This document shows positions 35,921-46,449 of a stretch of 64,000 nucleotides of DNA, piece by piece. Position 1 is the stretch's first letter; every line of letters starts with the position of its first letter. The position numbers and the translations under genes were made by a program. The notes under the pieces are model-generated. The model did not search any database, was not told the DNA's origin, and saw only the letters and a program-made list of their open reading frames with translations. The stretch lies in NCBI GenBank assembly GCA_020205615.1, contig JAINUW010000697.1, positions 1-64,000 on the forward strand, read 5' to 3'. The DNA is from Panax quinquefolius (lineage: Eukaryota; Streptophyta; Magnoliopsida; Apiales; Araliaceae).

Positions 35921-36236
35921 CAGTTCCAGGTCTGTAGCTTGAGAAGCTTTAACTTTATCGATTAAAGTTGGTTCTACTCATATATTCGCCATTATCACAT
36001 GGGTCCCCAAAGTCTTTAACTCTATCTCCATCCTTTGCAAGTCACAAAAAATGGGCCTTTGCATTGACAATATCGCACTCGTACCCACATGTGATCTTCT
36101 ACTCAATGCGTCAGCTACCACGTTCGTTTTTCCAAGATGGTATTGAATGGAACGATCGTAATCTTCAACAGCTCGAGCCAATGTCTTTGGCACATTACAC
36201 GTTCGTTTTGGGTGAAGAAAATATTTGAGGGTTTTA
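35921..36236 (-). pseudogene. A2 RNase H C-terminal end
   Basis: NIFFTQNERVMC and QRHWLELLK in one frame, then DYDRSIQYHLGKTNVVADAL in the open frame 35978-36193. This is the well-known end of the gypsy RNase H region that precedes integrase. At about 36236 the sequence jumps directly to the very start of reverse transcriptase, so the polymerase and most of RNase H are deleted. Confidence 0.8.
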
Positions 36237-36545
36237 GAAATGGGTTTTTTACTGGGGTCAATACAAAATTTGATTTCACGCTCTAGGGGTAGGCTAAGAA
36301 GTCTTCAAGAATACGTCAGGAAATTAATTAACAATAGAAATATCATTCAAAACTGTGACTCTCATCCAAGACTTGGATATCACATGTAATGAAGGTTTCT
36401 CCTAACGGAGTTTCAACAGATAAATCAAAGTCTAATTTCTATGGAGTCAAATTTAAACATTGAGCGCAAGTAGGAGAAATAAAAGAGTGGGTAGAATCGG
36501 TATCTAATAAGGTATAAACTTTACAAGAATTTATAATTAACTAAC
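36237..36545 (-). pseudogene. A2 protease and reverse-transcriptase start
   Basis: The minus strand reads SCKVYTLLDTDSTHSFIS, then DFDLSVETPLGETFITCDI, and then a frame with FPDVF followed by LTPVKNPFLK. The first is the retropepsin active-site region, which normally reads DTGSTHSFIS; here the Gly is Asp, which should kill the enzyme. FPDVF marks the start of reverse transcriptase. Only about 100 bp of that gene remain before the deletion junction near 36236. Confidence 0.75.
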
Positions 36546-36919
36546 CCGTGCTAACTTCGTTCGGGTCACTCGCTTTTTGAGAAGTCACGAAAAATGCTCT
36601 TCTTGAAACCACAGACTTTGTTTTGTCCGTATCCGCCTTTGGTGCCACCATTCCAGCTGGACTTAACTTCACTATACGACAAAATCGAGCTAAATGACCA
36701 TCTCTTCTTGAAATTTCCATTTCTATTATCTTGGCCATGATTACCACCGAAGTGGTTACCATTCTTGGCATGATAATTTCCCCCACGATGGTTATCATTG
36801 TTCCGATGGCCGTTGCCACCGGTATGATTATTATCGTGTTGTTGGTCGTTACCTTTTGGTTGAGCTAACTCAACGATCTCATGTGCTTCATTGCTTATCT
36901 CAGCATTTTCAGATGCCAT
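36541..36919 (-). pseudogene. A2 gag, core-deleted
   Basis: Starts at ATG 36919-36917 (MASENAEISNEAHEI) and runs through an Asn/Gly/His-rich linker. It then needs a shift to reach a half knuckle (RRDGHLARFC) and RRAFFVTSQKASDPNEV, which leads into protease. The A3 gag start and knuckle region match these ends, but in A3 about 1 kb of gag core lies between them; here it is gone. Gag without its core cannot form a particle. Confidence 0.7.
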
Positions 36920-37091
36920 TTTCAAACACTGTCACAAAACAAGGGTTAATTAACATATCACATATTATCCCTATACTCTGACCGACCAATTAAATACCAA
37001 ATAAACTTAGGAAGGTCATACTAGCGAAGGAATTCCCCGACTCTCCCCTCCTACTTCTTGTCTCTTATCTCAGCCAGGGATCATATCCATA

Positions 37092-37105
37092 AGCTTTGAT
37101 ACCAA
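37092..37105 (-). other. Primer-binding site of A2 (tRNA-iMet)
   Basis: The minus strand reads TTGGTATCAAAGCTT directly after the 5' LTR. Confidence 0.75.
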
Positions 37106-37106
37106 C

Positions 37107-39115
37107 TGTGACGCCCCAAAATAGGTTTACATCACCCATCTTGGGTCACCAGATATATGGTACTAAATACAAATACAAACTTAAATATACAACATGAGCT
37201 GTGAGTTTTAATACAAATATTGTCTTCTAGACAGTATACAAACTCAAAACAAGTCCTCAATAAATTTATTATCACACTATTTCACAGAATAGTGAGGACT
37301 ACTAATGCAACCATCTGGACCGTCAATCCATTCCTTGACTAGTCCCAGCTATATTCTAATTTCCTGAAGAGAACAGTGAAAGAAAGGGTGAGCTCAACTA
37401 GCCCAGTAAGAAATATTATGACTAATATAATGCAGAATAAATTATCATTAGCCTTCAACAGTATAACAACTGATAGAATATAATAGATAACAAGTTTTAG
37501 ATCAAAAATTACAGCGGAATAAGCAATTCATTAGAAGAGTCAAGTAAAGTATAAAATCTACTATCTTCTATAATTTAAAAAGTTTTTCATCAACTTTATC
37601 GCTGAGACTCAACTTAATAAATAAAATTGAATCATCCTTGCTCTACGACCAAGGATAATCATTAGTATCACAACCACAAATTATCCATGCACTACGGGGC
37701 AAGGATATTCGTGTATTCATCAATGGTCATGATCATGCCAACAACTATCCATCAATGCACTATGGCCAATGAGGATTTTTACCACATCATTTGTAACATT
37801 ACAGTCATGATTATACCGAATAATCCCTGGTCATAATCATACAAAGTCCATCTATGCACTACAGGCCACAGATGACTTTCAACATATTATAAACATGAAG
37901 ATGATGACAATTCAATAAAATAAGTTTAAGAATAAATTTTAAAGATTTATAAGTTAATTTATCCTGAACTCAATAACGTCCAAATTGTCAACATGATACT
38001 GCTTTGTGGAGTAAAATTCAAGAATGCTCAGAAGAATATTTCCATGAAAAAATACTGGATGAAGCGCAAATATCAAGGATATTCCACTAATTTCATGGAG
38101 TATAAAAGCCAAAACTTTAACCAACTGAGTATAATAGAATATATGAAACCGCAAATAGATTTTTGACGCCATGCGGTAATCCACGTAGACAGATTATTCC
38201 AACTGAATAATAAAGAATGGAACCAGGTCATGCGTAATTCGACAAGACAGGATGTTCCAACAGAATAATAAAGAATGGAACCAGGTCATGCGTAATTTGC
38301 AAAGACAAGATGTTCCAACAGAATAATAAATAATGGAATAACAACTGAATTCACCAGGCATGCGATAGACCGCACAGATAGGTTATTCCAATAAAATAAT
38401 AAAGAATGGAATAACAGAAGAATTTCACCATGTATGTTGTACTTCGCATAGACAGGTTATTCCAACATAATAATAAAGAATGGAATAACAATCCTTACGA
38501 GTATTAAAAGAAAATAACTCTCTTTATGAATACAAAAGAATAATACCCCTTACCTTAAAAAGAAGAGTATTCCGACTGGTAGGGCGAGGATATTCTTGAA
38601 GAAAACTTATACCATTTTCTACGCTCAAAGCTTCTTAAAACTCTAAAGAAATACGTTCATGATTATAAAAGAAGAATTCTTTGAATTTCTGGTGTGATTT
38701 TCAATTCTAACTAAGCATCCTATTTATAGGAGAATGGAAAGGATACTATACTACACTATGCAATAAAATATAATATATTTTATTTATAATCAAATAAAAC
38801 AAAACTTTATAAAAAGTATTCTTTTATATAAAAAGTTTTTACTATGCAAACACTATGCATAATAAAATATAATATATTCTATTTAAAATCTAATAAAGCA
38901 AATAACTTTATAAAAGTATTCTATTTTATATAAAAAGATTTTACTATGCAAACACTATGCAGCACTATGCAAACACTATGCATAATAAAATATAATATAT
39001 TCTATTTAAAAACTAATAAAACAAATAACTTTATAAAAGTATTCTGTTTTATATAAAAAGTTTTTTGTTTTATTATATTTATAATAAAAAAAATAAACTT
39101 TATCATCATTATTAC
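37107..39115 (-). repeat. 5' LTR of A2, truncated by OG1
   Basis: Matches 31767 to about 33845, with few substitutions and some units missing from the 32840-33215 repeat. It stops at CATCATTATTAC where OG1 begins; ATTAC (39111-39115) is OG1's expected left target copy. The stem-loop array is at 37632-37870. Confidence 0.9.
38721..38728 (-). promoter_or_regulatory. TATA box of A2 5' LTR
   Basis: TATAAATA on the minus strand. The enhancer-side part of this LTR is cut off by OG1. Confidence 0.55.
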
Positions 39116-39188
39116 TGTAGACACTCGAAATTTTCTTCTCCTGTTACTAACCATGCAGGAGGGCAAAAGCGTCTTTTTCCCAGTCCAA

Positions 39189-39455
39189 AGATAACCCTGG
39201 AGGACTACGACATCAAATTCAAACCCCGGAGATAATCCCGGGAGATCCAGTTTCCAACCCCGGAGATAGCCCCGGGAAATCAGGTTCCAACCCCGGAGAT
39301 AATCCCGGGAAAGTCAGTTTCAACCTCGGAGATAACCCCGGAGGATCAAGATCAAAGCCTGGAGATAGCCCCAGGAGGTCAAGCCAACCTCAGAGATAAC
39401 CCTGAGGACAGTCAAAGTCAACATTAAGTCAACCTCAGAGATAACCCTGAGAAAC
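39189..39455 (+). repeat. GC-rich stem-loop array in OG1 LTR
   Basis: Eight or nine units of about 30-35 bp with the shared core GAGATAACC or GAGATAGCC. Stems differ by unit but stay paired: CCCGG/CCGGG, CCTGG/CCAGG, CCTC/GAGG and CCTCAG/CTGAGG. Confidence 0.85.
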
Positions 39456-39914
39456 GACTGCTACAACTGCGCGAAAACCAGAGATCCCCGGGAGGGGCAA
39501 AATGGTCATTTTGCCAACTCAACTTCACTTCAAATCAAATACACTCATTTGAACTCAAAATACTTCAAAGGAAGTCCCACAAGAGCGATATCTTAACTCC
39601 GGAGCACAAAATACATAAAATGGCTTACTGGAGTGCCTGACGGAAACCCGGGAATGCCATTTCGGTCATGGACCCATCTTCATGGAATCAAAAAAGGTCA
39701 AATCATATGTTATTGTGTAGCTCTCAGAAAGAGCTTTTCGGAATGGTATGGCACGCTTCCATCGGATTCCCGGATTGAAAGTTATGAGCTAACCGAAAGC
39801 TAACAACGCAGCACGCATTTTCGACACGGCGGGACCCACACCGCTTTCGGGGAACCGGGCGGTGCAGTACACACTGCTACTAGGTGCCGCAAGTAGACCT
39901 GCGGCTCCTCCCTC

Positions 39915-39922
39915 TATAAATA
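39915..39922 (+). promoter_or_regulatory. TATA box of OG1 LTR
   Basis: TATAAATA followed by GAGGGCTTGGGG. The stem-loop array lies about 460 bp upstream. Confidence 0.65.
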
Positions 39923-40222
39923 GAGGGCTTGGGGTGCTGATTTTCTAAGGAAAAAGGCGGGAAACCTCGCACAATTCGCTCAGACTCGGCTGCAGACAAT
40001 TGTATTTTTCCCACTTTTAAACACCGTGAGCTCATATATAGCCTCTTTTGTACCCACAAAGCCCGGTGTTTACCCACTCTAAATATATAGAAGCCTTTTT
40101 AGCGATGGGTTGTAAGCCTTCTCACAAACTTTAGAGTCTTTTCTTCATCTTTGTACACACCCTTCTACACGTTGAGAGTCGTGTTGCTTGCTTTTGCCTG
40201 ACTTCTATTCGTGGTTTGGTTT

Positions 40223-40228
<6 letters not shown>

Positions 40229-40285
<57 letters not shown>

Positions 40286-40439
40286 CATATATATCGACTA
40301 ACATTATCGAAAGTTATGCCTCGATTGAGCCTGCATTTTGGCCTCGAGCGTTTATTTGCTTTAATATATATATTTACATTTATATATATCAATCGAGTCT
40401 CGAACTTTGTTCGATGAGCCTAGACTTTGGTTGAATGCG

Positions 40440-40505
<66 letters not shown>

Positions 40506-40648
40506 TCGTGGTGAACTTTGTTCGATGAGCACAGATTTTATATCAGAATTGCATTTACACGCTTTTTTATATATATTTATATTTATATATATGAACCGTG
40601 GTCGATCTCATGCTCGATGAGCCTCGGATTTTACATCCGTGTGTTTAT

Positions 40649-40704
<56 letters not shown>

Positions 40705-40705
40705 T
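40229..40705 (+). repeat. TA microsatellites in a tandem of about 100-bp units
   Basis: Three long TA runs (40229-40281, 40443-40501, 40656-40701) and shorter ones alternate with related spacers of about 70-90 bp containing GATGAGCCT and a TTT-GC-TT end. The spacers were duplicated together with a TA tract, and the tracts then expanded independently. Confidence 0.8.
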
Positions 40706-40860
40706 CCCGCTGGAGTTTCCTTTCGTGGCAGTTGATCGCTCTTATGGCTTTATTTACGTTTCGTCCCGCCTGGAGTTTCCTCCGTGGCGGTTGATAGCTT
40801 TTAATAGCTTTATTTACATTTCTGATCCCCCATGGAGGTGCTTCGTGGTTGGTGATCCCG
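40705..40860 (+). repeat. About 66-bp tandem repeat in OG1 LTR
   Basis: Three units marked by CTGGAGTTTCCTTTCGTGGC or a variant, then GTTGATCGC and TTTATTTAC. The third unit is more diverged (CATGGAGGTGCTTCGTGG). Confidence 0.65.
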
Positions 40861-41690
40861 TCTATATATATATATATTTATTTACGACTTTTATATAATA
40901 CCGCCATCGCTTTCATATAAACTGCGCAGATTTTGTGTGCCTAGGAATCATGTGATCACGATTCTTCCCATTGAATCTAGATTAGGTTCCGTGTTGGACA
41001 TTTCATTTGAAGCGACTTGTAAATTATTCTGCCGTGTCTGAATTTCCTAAGATAGTTTCCATACCCATGAGGAAGTCGGCATTATTTTTGTATATTATTT
41101 TCGTACGGATGTCTCGCATCCGTCAAATAAAATCAATCAAGCCAATCACTTAATAAAAATGGGAGTGTAAAAGGTCTCAATTCCTATTGAGCATCAGGGT
41201 TTGAAAAACCTCTTTTATAAAAAACATCACCGCTTATATCTTGCTAAAACCCGAATTTTACATAAATTCAAACCACGTGTATATAGGTTCGAACGAGGCC
41301 TCGCACAACTTCCATATAAAGCACATTGACCCACACACACACACACACTCAGATAATAGTTTCTTGAAAAGAGGTCGTCACCGTGGTAACACGGATGTCG
41401 GGGGGTGCCTAACACCTTCCCCCGCATAACCAAGTCCCGGATCCTAAATGAATCTCTGTTTCATCATATTCTTTATATCGTTGTCACATCACTGGGTCAA
41501 TGTGCAAACTTTTTCTCGGTTGTGTTGGTACAACCATTTAAAAAACCAACTGGCGACTCTTAATAGTCCATCGTCGACATTATACATGTCGGACCTTTTT
41601 CACTTGTTTTTTAAACAAATCTCACCTAAAATGAGAACACCAAAGAACAAGTAATGGAAAGGGACATCCAAAAATCCCGACATCGACAGG

Positions 41691-41708
41691 TGGCGACTCT
41701 GCTGGGGA
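41691..41708 (+). other. Primer-binding site of OG1
   Basis: TGGCGACTCTGCTGGGGA two bases after the LTR. This is the site typical of Ogre/Tat elements, usually assigned to tRNA-Arg. Confidence 0.8.
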
Positions 41709-42187
41709 CTCCAGTAAGAGGACTTAAGCCGATATTACAATCTTTTCAAAAACTATTACCTGCTTGTGTGTGGATGTTGCATTTACATTTAATGAATGTG
41801 TACGAATGCATTTCCTTATTGCACTTAGTGCTTCGCACCATAACTGCTTGTGATGCTAGTGCTTCGCACCATAACTGCTTGTGATATTAGTGCTTCGCAT
41901 CATATCTGCTTGTGATATTAGTGCTTCGCACATGTCATCATTTTCATACGGTGAGACGCGATGTATGTGAATATATGTTGTGTGGTCCCTCCACCAGGAG
42001 GCTATCCCGTCGGTGTTTGATTACTGGACTTGTGAGAAGACTAATTCTCCGAGGCTCAGGAAAGGCACCACCCAAATTCACTCCAGTTGAAAGACCGGAT
42101 TAACTTGCCGTCTAGTAGATTGCGATGATTTGGGAACCTTTATGCCAAAAAGCCGCGAGAGTAACCTAAGATATGTCAGCCTCTATT
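41709..42187 (+). other. OG1 leader, left part
   Basis: Non-coding leader with a 31-bp tandem repeat (41827-41934) and a CCACCAGGAGGCTATCCC segment usual in Ogre leaders. At about 42188 it changes abruptly into CO1 sequence. Confidence 0.65.
41827..41934 (+). repeat. 31-bp tandem repeat in OG1 leader
   Basis: Three and a half units starting at 41827, 41858, 41889 and 41920, each AGTGCTTCGCACCATAACTG plus CTTGTGATATT or a close variant. Confidence 0.9.
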
Positions 42188-42404
42188 TCCGCGCCCCTTG
42201 TAATCATCAGCCAATCATGCACGGAATTTTGTTATTTTTATTGGCTGCTAAATCCTTACCTAGATTTCCGTGCATGACAGTTTTTTTTTTATTAAATTTT
42301 ATACAATAAAATTAGGCCCAATTAAATTGTTCTAAACACATATCAATATAGATATTAAATTAAAACAATTAATAATTCGCATAAAGGTTTGGCTCTGATG
42401 CCAC
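42188..42404 (-). repeat. Second leader and primer site of CO1
   Basis: Matches 49599-49828: the CATCAGCCAATCATGCACGG block, a poly-T run, GGCCCAATTAAATTG and the primer site (minus strand TGGCATCAGAGCC, 42391-42403). A normal element has none of this outside its 3' LTR. Confidence 0.85.
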
Positions 42405-44291
42405 TGTTAGGTTTGTAATATCCATGGGCGCAATCAAATTGCAAACATAATGCGGAAGCGTGTTAAATCAGAGTTTAAAAATTTACAAACCATAAACCCG
42501 GATCACCCTTTATGCACAATTATTAATTAAACGAAAAAGATAACGAATGAGAATCATACCCTTGAAGATCGAGCTTCCTCAGGTACAAGTTCACCTCCAA
42601 TCCTTTTCGTGTTCAACTTGAATCCACCGGGTTTGGTTCCTTCCTTTGATCAACGTTAGCCACCCAAATGTTTGGCCTCTAGAGGTGATCCACCAAGGAA
42701 GAAGAAAATTCAAGAAGATGGGTATTTGGCTCAAACCCTAGTTTTCTATCTCTATAGAAAAGGTGTACTCTCCCAACAATTGGAATTATGTCGTATGTTG
42801 AAAAAGTCAACAACCCCCACCACCCATAATAAGACTCCTCTTATTTATAGATGTGGGCAACCCATCTTAACAATTAAGGAATTGAGTTTTATTTAATTAA
42901 TTAAATTCTTTTAATTAATTAAGCTCCCTAATCTTATTAGGGATAATTAATTAAACTCCTTTAACTAATTTTCCTTCCTAATCCAATTAGGAATAAATGA
43001 GAGTACTTATATTAAATTAATTCCTAAACTCTTTTAGAAATTAAAATAATAATAATTGTAATAATATTAATAAGACTCCTCTTATTAATTTATATTTAAT
43101 ATTTCTAAAATATTAAATAATAAATATTAAGCTATTTAATTTATTCTATCACCATAGATTAAATTAAATATACTTAACATATTATTACGATTATGCCATT
43201 AACTTCTTAAATAATTATTCTTCCTTTTATGGTGTGACCCTTTAGGTTCTCCATATTAAACCTAGGTTGTGAATAAATCAATTAGAACAATTCTAACCTT
43301 ATTTAAATAAATAAATTAAATAATTAATTTATTTAAATAAATAATATTTATTCTACAATAGGGATAAGCCTCCCTAGCGATCAACGACTTTCCGGATAAT
43401 ATAGATTTCAACATTAATCATAAAAGAACCTTTGAGTAAATAGTTACCGCATACAATTCAATCCTTCCATCATACAATGTCCCAATTAAATATAAGGCAT
43501 GGAATTACTCACAAGTCTTATTTTATTTAATTATATGTATTTCGATCCTTAAATGCACAACTCAAATAATGCAAATTAGAAACTCCTTTCTAATTTCATT
43601 ATGCCCGCCAAGGACTCTTGGGTTGTCATTTATCGAATCACATAGGACATTTCTCTTCTTTTATTAGAAGTGGTAGATTCTTTATTGATCATACATTATC
43701 TCCATGTACAACTTATTATACCCAAGCATACCCTTTGATATATCCTAAGGGTCTTAAAGAATAAGTCAAAGTATAACTCATCATACACAAGATACTATGA
43801 TGATCTCAAGTCCAAGGATTACTTGTACTACTATCACTCACAGAATTCCTATTGACAGCAAATTAAACTCCATTAGGTATTCCTTAGCGAGCCAATGCGT
43901 TCAATTGAACTTATTCTCTAATAAGCACCTACATACTTGCTTTAGTGTCTCCACACAAATGATCATGAGATCAATCATCCTCATCCAATGAGCAAGCAAC
44001 GTATGTACAAATCTATCCAGATTCACTAATCTCCAATTTAGTAATCCATCGATTGGGAACTATTTTAGTTTTAAGCTTTCTAAGAATTTAGATCTCATTA
44101 GAATGATCATCATCATTATTCTAAAAGCATTGCTTAAAACTATGGGTTTATCACATATTATAAAACAAAGATCATGTAGATAATTAAAAGCCTTTAATAA
44201 ATTAATACTTTTTATTAATAAATGAATAAGATTGTTACAAAGTATATGCTTTATCATCAAATATGATTGGCTTGTGTGCATATTACTTTCA
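42405..44291 (-). repeat. 3' LTR of CO1 (1887 bp)
   Basis: Plus-strand ends TGTTAGGTTTGTAAT and ATTACTTTCA. Nearly identical to 49829-51711, differing by scattered single bases and small gaps. The 74-residue frames at 42672 and 50096 are in the LTR and have no support as genes. Confidence 0.95.
42842..42849 (-). promoter_or_regulatory. TATA box of CO1 3' LTR
   Basis: TATAAATA on the minus strand, matched at 50266-50273. Confidence 0.55.
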
Positions 44292-44306
44292 ATCTCCCAC
44301 TTGCAC
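44292..44306 (-). other. Polypurine tract of CO1
   Basis: The minus strand reads GCAAGTGGGAGATTG against the LTR, the usual copia form (AAGTGGGAGATTG). Confidence 0.85.
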
Positions 44307-44329
44307 TAAAGCCAATCGCCATTGTATCT

Positions 44330-45205
44330 TATACTCTTCTTCTCTAAGTGACGATTATCCTGCTGTTGGATAAGCTTTAGTTAATGGATATGTAATGTTG
44401 TTCTTAAGAGTCCACTATCTCTATAGTGATTTCCCATCTTTCAATGATTCTAATAATCAAATGAAAGTGCCACAACACATGTTTAGATCCAAGATGAGAC
44501 TTAGGAACTATTCCTAGTTCTGTAATGAACTTTTAATCCAAACAATCAACTTGCAGCTTCATTTATAGCTATATACTTTGTCTTTATCACTAAACCAGCA
44601 ACTCTTTGCTGTTTGGAACCTTTCCAATTCACTGCACCACTGTTCAAGATAACGTTTACCTTAAAGTGGATTTTTCTGTCGTCTTGGTCTGTCTGAAAAA
44701 CTTGAGTCTGTTAAGCCCTCCAGTTTTAATTTAGACCCACCATGAATATGATCACATCCTTAGTGCCGGTTAAGCTTTAAGATGTTTTTCACTGACTCAT
44801 AGTGAACTTCTCCTGAATATGACTGATCAACATCAGGTCTCGTATATTTCATTGCATACATGATTGTCACTCATGCGATCTCTCTTCTTTGGAGTCTATG
44901 GGGACTATTAAGAGAAATACACTCCATAGTTCATCGACATGAAACATCTCTTGGAGTTTTCCATGCTAAACGACTTTAGCATCAAATGAATATACGTTCC
45001 TTGGGTTAAGTCGAGCATCCTCTTAAATCTATCTATATAGATTTATATCCCCAATTAAGATACTCTTCCCAAATCATTCATGGAGGAATATTTAGACAAC
45101 TTTATCTTTACTGATTGTAGCATTGGTATGTCATTCCTTTCCGTAGTATATCAACATATAATATTAGGAATGTCACCAAGGCCCCAATCGACCTTTTATA
45201 CACAC
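44330..45205 (-). pseudogene. CO1 reverse transcriptase C-terminal part and RNase H
   Basis: Copies element RNA into DNA and removes the RNA strand. From 45205 down: VYKRSIGALVTFLILYVD (the YVDD active site is damaged, reading YVDILR), LTQGTYIHLMLKSFSM, MYAMKYTRPDV, VKNILK, GTKDVIIFMVG, then the RNase H pieces TDSSFSD or QTDQDDRKIH and YITELG-like sequence. Near 44360-44400 comes ITYPLTKA, matching the closing NIADPLTKALP motif. At least six frame changes and several stops. The fingers and palm before VYK are missing. Confidence 0.8.
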
Positions 45206-45450
45206 TAGAACTCTTACCTCATCGTATGTAACTGGATCATCATCTTCTATGATGTGTACCTCATCATCATCATCCATGATGAATCCATACCTCCTAGGTA
45301 TCTTCGGTACTATTCCAGATTTACGATTCAGTTGTGGTACAATAGGTCTATCTACAGGTTCCTCTTATTTGACTTATAGTGTTTTGTGGTTCTTGAACTC
45401 TTCAAGATCTATTATCCTCCCACTAGCCCCTTCAATAATAAACGCCTTTA
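45206..45450 (-). pseudogene. CO1 linker between integrase and RT
   Basis: Reads FIIEGASGRIIDLEEF, a stop, then PQLNRKSGIVPKIPRRYGF and an acidic stretch DDDDEVHIIEDDDPVTYDEV. This is the copia inter-domain linker that ends with R-S-R-PP-RYG and Y-EA just before the polymerase. The polymerase should begin here with about 450 bp of fingers and palm, but EVRVL is followed almost at once by VYK of the palm's end. Confidence 0.8.
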
Positions 45451-45469
45451 TCTTAGAAGGCAGCGTGTT

Positions 45470-45900
45470 TCATAACAAACACCTTTTGCTAAGTAGAATT
45501 ATAGAACATATACCCTAAACTTACTTTAGGATGTCCCACAAATCGACCCTTGTCAAATCTTGTCCCAAGCTTATCCTTTTGAAACCTTTTCACATAAGTT
45601 GGAACCCCTTATCTTAACATACTTAAGATTAGGAATCCTCCCTGTCCATAACTTTTATGGAGTCTTAAATGGATTTTGAGGTTACCATTTTAGAGAGATA
45701 TCTGACCATTTCTAGGACATTATCCCGGAAGGATTTGGAATGCTCGGTAAAATCATTATGGACCGCACCATGTCCAACAAGGTATGATTTTTCCTTTCGA
45801 GATACACCAATCAATTATTGCGTATCAAGAGGTGTCCATTATGAGAAAACCATTTGAGATGATCTAGAAACTTATTGCAAAAGTATTTATTCCTTGATCT
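45470..45900 (-). pseudogene. CO1 integrase C-terminal region
   Basis: In shifting frames the minus strand gives RTLLDMVR, a degenerate alanine-poor helix region, then KTPYKSYGQGG (KTPYE-WTG in the family), VPTYVKRFQKDKLGTRFDK, FVGHPKVSLGYMFYNS and QKVFVMKHAAF. These are the classic end of the copia integrase. The N-terminal zinc domain and most of the catalytic core should lie between here and the protease at 46040 but are not recognisable in the 140 bp left, so they are deleted. Confidence 0.75.
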
Positions 45901-46039
45901 AATCAAAGAATCTTAATACTTTGCCAATTTTTTCACTTCTGAATTCTTTGAACCTTTCAAATAATTCACACTTGTATTCAAAGCAAATACACACATTCAA
46001 CTCTTTGAATGATCATCTCCTTTTCTTATACTAATTTGT

Positions 46040-46400
46040 TCAATATGCAAAATTATTTTCATGTAAGTCAAGTATACAAAATTTATTAAGTAATATTCCA
46101 GTTCTATACAAAACATTATTATTATAAATAGAACAACAATTGTTCTTAATTATAATACCAAAAATTTTATTGTCCAACAATAAAATGGAAATAATGTTTC
46201 TAACAAGAATTGGAATACAATAACAACTTATTGACTTAATAGATTTGCCCGTAGGCAGTGCTAAACTATAAGTTTCTATAGCTAATGCAGCAACCTTTGC
46301 TTCATTTTCCACACATAGGATTACTTATATTTGTTTAGCTTTCTACTGCTTGGTCCTTCATAAATCTATATTTATGATAACCAAAGTCTCAGATCCAATA
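46040..46400 (-). pseudogene. CO1 protease and pre-integrase region
   Basis: The 90-residue open frame 46040-46312 reads NEAKVAALAIETYSLALPTG, then CYCIPILVRNIISI, then KNNCCSIYNNNVLYRTG. This is the copia protease with the G-KV-A--G--SL-LPSG and YVP-L--NIIS motifs and the CSIY tail. The active site just upstream should read WVLDTGCGSH; here WVLD is followed by a frame change, so the Asp-Thr-Gly triad is lost. Confidence 0.85.
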
Positions 46401-46449
46401 CCCAAGTAGAACCTTGACATAAAGAAAAATTTATTTCAATCATGAACAA

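Larger units (their letters stand above)
31767..39115 (-). mobile_element. Ty3/gypsy element A2, internally deleted
   Basis: Minus-strand element inserted in T1's 5' LTR. 3' LTR 31767-34487, internal domain 34488-37106 (2.6 kb), 5' LTR from 37107, cut by OG1 at 39115. The two LTRs are very alike, so the insertion is fairly young. The internal domain has lost the gag core and essentially all of reverse transcriptase, but it keeps a near-complete integrase. It is therefore non-autonomous. Its LTRs and coding parts are of the same family as A1 and A3. Confidence 0.9.
39116..41688 (+). repeat. 5' LTR of OG1 (2573 bp)
   Basis: Starts TGTAGACACTCGAAATTT and ends CCGACATCGACA, two bases before the primer site. 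It is less AT-rich than its neighbours. It carries a GC-rich stem-loop array (39189-39455), a TATA box, TA microsatellites with spaced units (40229-40705) and a short tandem set (40705-40860). Short frames such as IYIYIY come from the microsatellite and are not genes. Confidence 0.85.

Noticed and set aside
36566..36925. Asn/Gly/His-rich frame as an independent host protein
   Set aside because: Start, position before protease and the half knuckle in the next frame identify it as the A2 gag linker.
40211..40703. Frames encoding IYIYIY-rich proteins
   Set aside because: They are translations of TA microsatellites in an LTR, with no other support.
42672..42896. 74-residue frame repeated at 50096-50320 (MASRGDPPRKKK...)
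   Set aside because: It lies in both CO1 LTRs on the strand opposite to transcription, diverges after a one-base difference between the copies, and has no motif.
45249..45518. 89-residue plus-strand frame rich in serine
   Set aside because: Shadow of the copia linker region, which reads sensibly on the minus strand.
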